Origin: Paractinoplanes maris
GTDB taxonomy: Bacteria > Actinomycetota > Actinomycetes > Mycobacteriales > Micromonosporaceae
Length of the DNA stretch: 64,000 bases
Direction of reading: 5' to 3'
Assembly: GCF_023544465.1 (NCBI RefSeq)
Contig: NZ_JALPVL010000005.1
Coordinates: 186,001 to 250,000 of the forward strand
The notes beneath the pieces are model-generated. The model worked only from the letters and a program-made list of their open reading frames with translations. It did no database searches and had not been told where the DNA came from. Shown here piece by piece: positions 59,743-64,000 of this stretch. Both the position numbers and the translations under genes were made by a program. Position 1 is the first letter of the stretch; every line of letters begins with the position of its first letter.

Positions 59743-62001
59743 ATGATGACGGAGGACACGTCTTTCGGGGCGCTCCTGCGCCGCCTGCGCACGGCGGCCG
59801 ACCTGACCGTTGATCAACTCGCGACCGCCGCCGGGGTCAGCATCCGGGCGATCGGCGACATGGAGCGCGGGATCAGCCGCAGTCCGCGGGTCCGCACAGT
59901 GGAAGCCCTCGCCGACGGCCTGGCGGTCACCGGGGCCGACCGGGCGGCGCTGGTGGCCGCGGCCCGGGCCGGGTGCGTCGGCGGCGAGGCCGCGCCGGCG
60001 AGCGGGCTGCCGCTGCCTCGGCGGGTCGCCGACTTCACCGGTCGCGCCCGCGAACTGGGGCAGGCTGCGGGCTGGCTGGCCGGCGCGACCGGGGGTTGCC
60101 CGGCGCCCGTGGTGACGGTCCACGGGCCTGCGGGGGTCGGCAAGACCTCGTTCGCCGTCCAGGCGGCCCAGTCCTGGCCGGTCGAGGACCAGCTCTTCGT
60201 CGACCTGCGCGGGCTCGACGCGCGACCGCTGACCCCGGCCGCCGTGCTGGCCCGGCTGATCCGGGCGCTGGGCACGGATGTCCGCGTGGTGCCCAAGGAC
60301 GTCGCCGAGGCCGCCGCGCTGTGGCACGACCTCGTCGGCCGGCGACGGTTGCTGATCGTGCTGGACAACGCCATCAGCGAGACTCAGGTGCAGCCGGTGC
60401 TCCCGCCGCACGGGCCGTCGGCGGTGCTGGTGACCAGCCGGCGCAGCCTGGGCGGATTGGGCGACATCCACCGGCTGCGGTTGGAGCCGTTGCCGGCGGA
60501 CGATTCGGTGGCCCTGTTGCACGGGATCGTCGACCGCTCCGGCGCGTCGCCCGAGGCGCTGCGCCGCATCGCTGAGCTGTGCGTCAACATCCCGCTGGCC
60601 CTGCGCATCGCGGGCAACCGCCTGGCCAGCCGGCCGGGCTGGACACCCGACGATCTGATCGCCCGGCTCGCCGCGCAGGAGCGCCGCCTGGACAACCTCG
60701 CCGCCGGAGATCTGCAGGTCGAGGCGGCTTTCAGCCTCTCCTACCACCAGTTGTCCGAGGGGGCCCGCCGGCTGTTCCGGCGCCTGGCCCTGGTGCCGGG
60801 CCCGTCGACCCGGCCCGAGCTGGCGAGTGTGCTGGCCGCAATGCCGCTGGTGGACACCGAGGAAGCTCTGGACGACCTGGTCGACCTCGGTCTGCTGCAG
60901 GAACGCCCGGACGGCCGCCTGGAGTTCCACGACCTGTTGCGCCTCTACGCCGGCGCGGAACTCGAGCGGACGGAGAGCACCGCCGACCGGGCCGCGGCTG
61001 CCGAGCGCCGGAACACCTGGCTGCTGGACACGACGATTGTGGCCGGTCGCTTCTTCGAGCCGGAGCACAGCTCCGAGCCCGGGGTCACCACCGTGGTGTC
61101 CCTCACCTCGACGGCCGACAGCGGCGCCTGGCTGCGCGTGGAGGTCGAGAACTGGCTGGCTGCCCTGCGCGCGGCAGCCACCGGCGGCGACGACCAGCGG
61201 GTGGTCGACGTCGCCGAGGCACTGCACTGGTTCTCCGACAGCTGGTTCATGCCGCCGGTGTGGGAAGAGGTCTACACCTTGTCGGCCGACGCCGCCGAGC
61301 GTCTGGGTGACGATCGTCTGCACGCCGTTCACCAGGGATATCTCACCTGGGTGCACGCCTACCTGCTCGATCAGCCGGCGGCCGCGATGAGGCACGCGCG
61401 CCTGGCCCTGAAATCCGCGACGCGATCCGGTGACCGGCAACAGCAGGCCTGGGCCGACTACTACCTGAGCTGGGTCTTCCATCTGCTCGGGCGATCAGAC
61501 GAGTCGATCGAGCACGCCACGGCCGCGGTCACCGGCTTCCGGGCCACCGGCGACCGCGAGGGCCTGCCCAACGCCCTGCTCCGATGGGCGGTGTCTACTC
61601 AAGGCGCGGGTCGGGGTGAGGAGACGATCCCGGTCCTGACCGAGGTCCTTCGGGTGACGACCGATCCGGCGACCGCGCCGCTGCCGCACATCGCGGACAA
61701 CGCTGCCGCCACGGCCCGCGCCTACCTGGCGGACGTGGAGATCGATGCCGGACGCTGGCCGACCGCCCTGTTGCGCATGCAGGAGTCCCTGGCCGCGGTC
61801 GACCAAACCGTGTCGCACTGGCGGATCGGCTCCCTGACCCGGCTGGCGCTGATCCACGCCGAGCTGGGCGACCTGGACGCGGCGCGCGCCGACCTGGTCG
61901 CACTCCGGAAGGTCCAGGCCCAGGAAGGGCGGCCGCCCAAGCTCACCGGGCCGGCGAAGGCTCGAGTGGACCGGGTGCAGGAAATTCTGGCCGACGGTTG
62001 A
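59743..62001 (+). CDS. XRE-HTH / NB-ARC / TPR regulator (AfsR-like, no SARP domain)
   Basis: A 752-residue STAND protein. N-terminal XRE helix-turn-helix (about 8-65: LLRRLRTAADLTVDQLATAA, then GVSIRAIGDMERGISRSPRV), an NB-ARC ATPase (P-loop VVTVHGPAGVGKTSFAVQAA at about 125-145, LLIVLDNAISETQVQPVLPP, VLVTSRRSLGGLGD), a winged-helix bundle, and C-terminal TPR repeats (about 430-752). It resembles AfsR-type regulators with the DNA-binding module replaced by XRE. Target genes are not evident. The 186 bases before it hold no clear promoter. Confidence 0.9.
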   Translation: MMTEDTSFGALLRRLRTAADLTVDQLATAAGVSIRAIGDMERGISRSPRVRTVEALADGLAVTGADRAALVAAARAGCVGGEAAPASGLPLPRRVADFTGRARELGQAAGWLAGATGGCPAPVVTVHGPAGVGKTSFAVQAAQSWPVEDQLFVDLRGLDARPLTPAAVLARLIRALGTDVRVVPKDVAEAAALWHDLVGRRRLLIVLDNAISETQVQPVLPPHGPSAVLVTSRRSLGGLGDIHRLRLEPLPADDSVALLHGIVDRSGASPEALRRIAELCVNIPLALRIAGNRLASRPGWTPDDLIARLAAQERRLDNLAAGDLQVEAAFSLSYHQLSEGARRLFRRLALVPGPSTRPELASVLAAMPLVDTEEALDDLVDLGLLQERPDGRLEFHDLLRLYAGAELERTESTADRAAAAERRNTWLLDTTIVAGRFFEPEHSSEPGVTTVVSLTSTADSGAWLRVEVENWLAALRAAATGGDDQRVVDVAEALHWFSDSWFMPPVWEEVYTLSADAAERLGDDRLHAVHQGYLTWVHAYLLDQPAAAMRHARLALKSATRSGDRQQQAWADYYLSWVFHLLGRSDESIEHATAAVTGFRATGDREGLPNALLRWAVSTQGAGRGEETIPVLTEVLRVTTDPATAPLPHIADNAAATARAYLADVEIDAGRWPTALLRMQESLAAVDQTVSHWRIGSLTRLALIHAELGDLDAARADLVALRKVQAQEGRPPKLTGPAKARVDRVQEILADG

Positions 62002-62107
62002 TCGCCCCGGGCATTTCAGCATCACCCGAAGCATGCCCACCCCCGTGAACGAGGGGTCACCTGCCGGCTCCCGAGGTAACCCATCTCGGCGGTCTCCGGT
62101 GGGTACC

Positions 62108-62258
62108 CTCTCGAAGGTGTCGATGGAGCAGACAGCCGTACGCGTGGGTCTGGGAACGGGTGCGAATCTGCGCCTGCATTTCCAGCGGATCCTGGGCACC
62201 ACGCCCAGCCGGTAGCGGCGGACCTTCGTGGCGTGATCCTTGCGAACGGTGGCGCCCG
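62108..62258 (+). pseudogene. Duplicated 3' end of the GlxA-type regulator gene
   Basis: 151 bases match 56855-57005. The core 62118-62258 has only seven differences from 56865-57005 in 141 bases. It encodes AVRVGLGTGANLRLHFQRIL and then meets a TAG where the parent has TAC (Tyr). The match continues past the parent's stop into its 3' flank (tgatccttgcgaacggtggc). The fragment lies 42 bases before gap. It cannot make a working regulator; a regulatory role of the carried flank is possible. Confidence 0.9.
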
Positions 62259-62299
62259 CGCCACTGTTCCGGTCGTCCGGTGGCGGCCACGCTTGCAGC

Positions 62300-63295
62300 A
62301 TGACTCGCATCGCCATCAACGGATTCGGCCGCATCGGACGCAACGTGCTGCGGGCGCTGCTCGAGCGGGACAGCAAGCTCGAGGTCGTCGCGGTCAACGA
62401 TCTCACGGAACCGACGGCCCTGGCCCGCCTGCTCGCCTTCGACACCACCGCGGGCCGGCTCGGCCGTCCGGTCACCGTCGACGGCTCGACCCTGGTCGTG
62501 GACGGACGCCGCATCGCGGTCCTGTCCGTCCCGGACCCGGCCGAGCTGCCGTGGAAGGACCTCGACGTCGACATCGTCCTGGAGGCCACCGGTCGCCTCG
62601 CCGCCGCCGCCAAGGCCCGCGCCCACCTCGACGCGGGCGCCCGCAAGGTCCTCGTCGGAGCGCCCTCCGACGGCGCCGACGTCACCCTCGCGCCCGGGAT
62701 CAACACGTCGGCCTACGACCCCGCGGCGCACACGATCATCTCGAACGCCTCCTGCACGACCAACGCCCTGGCCCCGCTCGCCTCGGTGCTGGACGAGCTG
62801 GCCGGCATCGAGCACGGCTTCATGACGACGATCCACGCCTACACCCAGGAGCAGAACCTGCAGGACGGCCCGCACCGCGACCCGCGCCGGGCCCGGGCCG
62901 CCGCGGTCAACATCGTGCCCACCACGACCGGCGCCGCCAAAGCCATCGGCCTGGTCCTGCCCCGCCTGGCCGGCAAGCTCTCCGGCGACTCGATCCGGGT
63001 GCCGGTCCCGGTCGGCTCGATCGTCGAGCTCAACACGACGGTCTCCCGCGAGGTCACCCGCGACGAGATCCTCACCGCCTACCGGGTGGCCGCCGAGGGG
63101 CCGCTGGCCGGCATCCTCGAATACTCCGAGGACGCCCTGGTCTCGGCCGACATCGTGGGCAATCCGGCGTCGGCCGTCTTCGACTCCGCCCTCACCCGGG
63201 TCGACGGCCGCCACGTCAAGGTGGTCGCCTGGTACGACAACGAGTGGGGCTTCTCCAACCGGGTGATCGACACGCTGGAACTGCTCGCCGGATAG
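62300..63295 (+). CDS. gap: Glyceraldehyde-3-phosphate dehydrogenase
   Basis: A 331-residue type I GAPDH: RIAINGFGRIGRNVLRALLE, the catalytic cysteine in SNASCTTNALAPLASVL, the histidine in FMTTIHAYTQEQNLQDGP, and VKVVAWYDNEWGFSNRVIDT. Some positions differ from housekeeping GapA (for example FDTTAGRLG for the usual DSTYG/DSTHG, and PVPVGSIVELN for PTGSITDL), so it could be a second, specialised copy. No pgk or tpi follows; it stands alone. Confidence 0.93.
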   Translation: MTRIAINGFGRIGRNVLRALLERDSKLEVVAVNDLTEPTALARLLAFDTTAGRLGRPVTVDGSTLVVDGRRIAVLSVPDPAELPWKDLDVDIVLEATGRLAAAAKARAHLDAGARKVLVGAPSDGADVTLAPGINTSAYDPAAHTIISNASCTTNALAPLASVLDELAGIEHGFMTTIHAYTQEQNLQDGPHRDPRRARAAAVNIVPTTTGAAKAIGLVLPRLAGKLSGDSIRVPVPVGSIVELNTTVSREVTRDEILTAYRVAAEGPLAGILEYSEDALVSADIVGNPASAVFDSALTRVDGRHVKVVAWYDNEWGFSNRVIDTLELLAG

Positions 63296-63299
63296 GTTT

Positions 63300-63779
63300 T
63301 CACCGGCCGGCGGCAAAGGCCGCGTTCAGCCGCTCCGAAGGCGTCGGGCCCGCGTCCGGCTTCGGAGCGGCACCCAGATGGAGCACCCTCAACTCGTCCA
63401 TGAGCTCCTCGACGAACTCCGGGCCCGCGTCCCGCATGAGCTGCTGCCGGGTCCGGAGCTCGTCGCTGCCCGGGCGCCAGTCGAGCCCCCAGTTGCCGAG
63501 GGCGTAGAGGACCGGAAGGGTCCGGATGCCGGGCTCGGTGAGGCTGTAGCGAGCCCGCTGCCCCCGCGCCGCGGGGTCGCGGGTGAGGATCCCGGCGTCG
63601 ACCAGCCGCTTGAGACGGTCGGCCAGGATGTTGGAGGCGATGCCCTCGATCGACCCGGTGAGCAGCTCCCGGAAATAGCGGCGGTCACCGAAGATGACGT
63701 CCCGCAGCACGAGCATCGACCAGCGGTCGCCGAGCACCTCGACGGCGGTGTTGATCGGACACCCGGACCGTGGTTCCAC
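63300..63779 (-). CDS. HxlR-family transcriptional regulator
   Basis: A 159-residue HxlR protein: GCPINTAVEVLGDRWSMLVL, RDVIFGDRRYFRELLTGSIE, then ILADRLKRLVDAGILTRDPA, the winged-helix pattern. It has a single N-terminal Cys (residue 7), the usual redox-sensing position in HxlR/HypR-type proteins. GTG 63779 has GGAGGA. It is divergent from a metallo-beta-lactamase-fold gene and shares an operator with it. Confidence 0.92.
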   Translation of the reverse strand: MEPRSGCPINTAVEVLGDRWSMLVLRDVIFGDRRYFRELLTGSIEGIASNILADRLKRLVDAGILTRDPAARGQRARYSLTEPGIRTLPVLYALGNWGLDWRPGSDELRTRQQLMRDAGPEFVEELMDELRVLHLGAAPKPDAGPTPSERLNAAFAAGR

Positions 63780-63788
63780 GACTCCTCC

Positions 63789-63816
63789 TTGACAGGCACT
63801 TCGCCCTCAATATAGT
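63789..63816 (+). promoter_or_regulatory. Promoter of the metallo-beta-lactamase-fold gene
   Basis: TTGACA (63789-63794) and TATAGT (63811-63816) are 16 bases apart, the best sigma-70-type promoter in the window. The -10 overlaps the start of the HxlR operator. Confidence 0.7.
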
Positions 63817-63835
63817 GGTTGCAAAACGCAACCAC
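63815..63835. promoter_or_regulatory. HxlR operator candidate
   Basis: GTGGTTGC and GCAACCAC form a perfect 8-bp inverted repeat around five bases. It covers the predicted start of transcription of the divergent gene and lies 36 bases before the hxlR GTG, so one site could repress both. Confidence 0.65.
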
Positions 63836-63850
63836 CAGGGAAGAGGAGCC

Positions 63851-64000
63851 GTGCTGACGCAGGTCGCGGACGGGGTGCTGGTGCACGAGAGCGAGTTCAT
63901 CAAGAGCAACGCCGTTGTCGTGCAGGGCCGCGACGGCGTGCTGCTCATCGATCCCGGCGTGCAGAGCCACGAGATGGCCTGCCTCGCCGACGACCTCGCC
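63851..64000 (+). CDS. Metallo-beta-lactamase-fold hydrolase, 5' end (partial)
   Basis: The first 50 codons from GTG 63851 (after AAGAGGAG): VLVHESEFIKSNAVVVQGRD, GVLLIDPGVQ. The pattern x-x-N-x-x-V-V-x-G-x-D-G-V-L-L-I-D-P-G is the first part of a metallo-beta-lactamase fold. The metal-binding H-x-H-x-D-H lies beyond the window end. Control by HxlR suggests detoxification of an electrophile or a quorum-type signal; this is inferred. Confidence 0.75.
   Translation, partial: MLTQVADGVLVHESEFIKSNAVVVQGRDGVLLIDPGVQSHEMACLADDLA

Overview
The window is very GC-rich. It carries large LuxR-type ATPase regulators, MtrA/OmpR-type signalling, sporulation-associated families, secreted Tat and lipoprotein substrates, many GTG starts and ATGA start/stop overlaps. 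This fits a filamentous, soil-dwelling actinomycete, most likely of the Micromonosporaceae (Actinoplanes-like). That placement rests on composition and gene content only. No rRNA, tRNA, CRISPR array, transposase or phage gene is visible.

Layout. (1) 1-3662: the 3' part of a Mrp/Mnh multisubunit Na+/H+ antiporter operon (C tail, D, E, F, G) followed by a BON-domain membrane protein. (2) 3804-15877: a GNAT gene and a decayed GNAT, then a nine-gene minus-strand sugar operon: DUF2291 lipoprotein, ABC ATPase, permease, Tat-type binding lipoprotein, split transketolase, FGGY kinase, TIM-barrel isomerase and a secreted DUF1593/Sde182-like protein. It is divergent from a SorC regulator, and a perfect 13-bp inverted operator lies at each end of the shared intergenic region. 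The gene set matches what is known for D-apiose breakdown by isomerase, kinase and transketolase; that substrate is inferred. (3) 15958-18923: RHH/HicB-like regulator, DUF4097 adhesin-like protein and a DrrAB-type ABC exporter. (4) 18952-24270: VOC proteins, flavin reductase, AEC transporter, glutathione peroxidase, a 165-bp palindromic element and a spore-photoproduct-lyase-type radical SAM protein. (5) 24505-27313: secreted pectate lyase behind LacI-type operators, then a MarR/azoreductase pair with twin operators. (6) 27545-36059: three large LuxR-family (LAL) regulators side by side, one of which carries exactly 15 tandem copies of an 18-bp unit. (7) 36071-47275: LOG-like protein, double Lrp regulator, DoxX protein, a Baeyer-Villiger monooxygenase plus esterase pair, the wreck of a two-component system, a DUF1501/DUF1800 pair, a DODA-type dioxygenase and a class V aminotransferase. 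(8) 47479-55982: a GerMN lipoprotein, membrane/STAS pair and histidine kinase/response regulator that share matched direct-repeat sites; a deleted aldo/keto reductase; an SDR; an orphan cytochrome oxidase subunit I; a thioredoxin-like protein. (9) 56030-64000: a GlxA-type regulator, the acetoin genes alsS-alsD, an HTH/NB-ARC/TPR regulator, a GAPDH gene preceded by a 95 percent identical duplicate of the GlxA gene's 3' end, and an HxlR regulator divergent from a metallo-beta-lactamase-fold gene cut by the window end.

Two themes stand out. The first is repeated short tandem expansion, both inside genes (MrpF tail, LuxR regulator, pectate lyase linker) and between them (29 bp x3, 32 bp x2, 15 bp x2.7). 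The second is gene decay in progress: GNAT, two-component system, aldo/keto reductase and the GlxA fragment. No gene-free stretch exceeds about 300 bases; the larger gaps hold the operators, terminators and remnants listed below.
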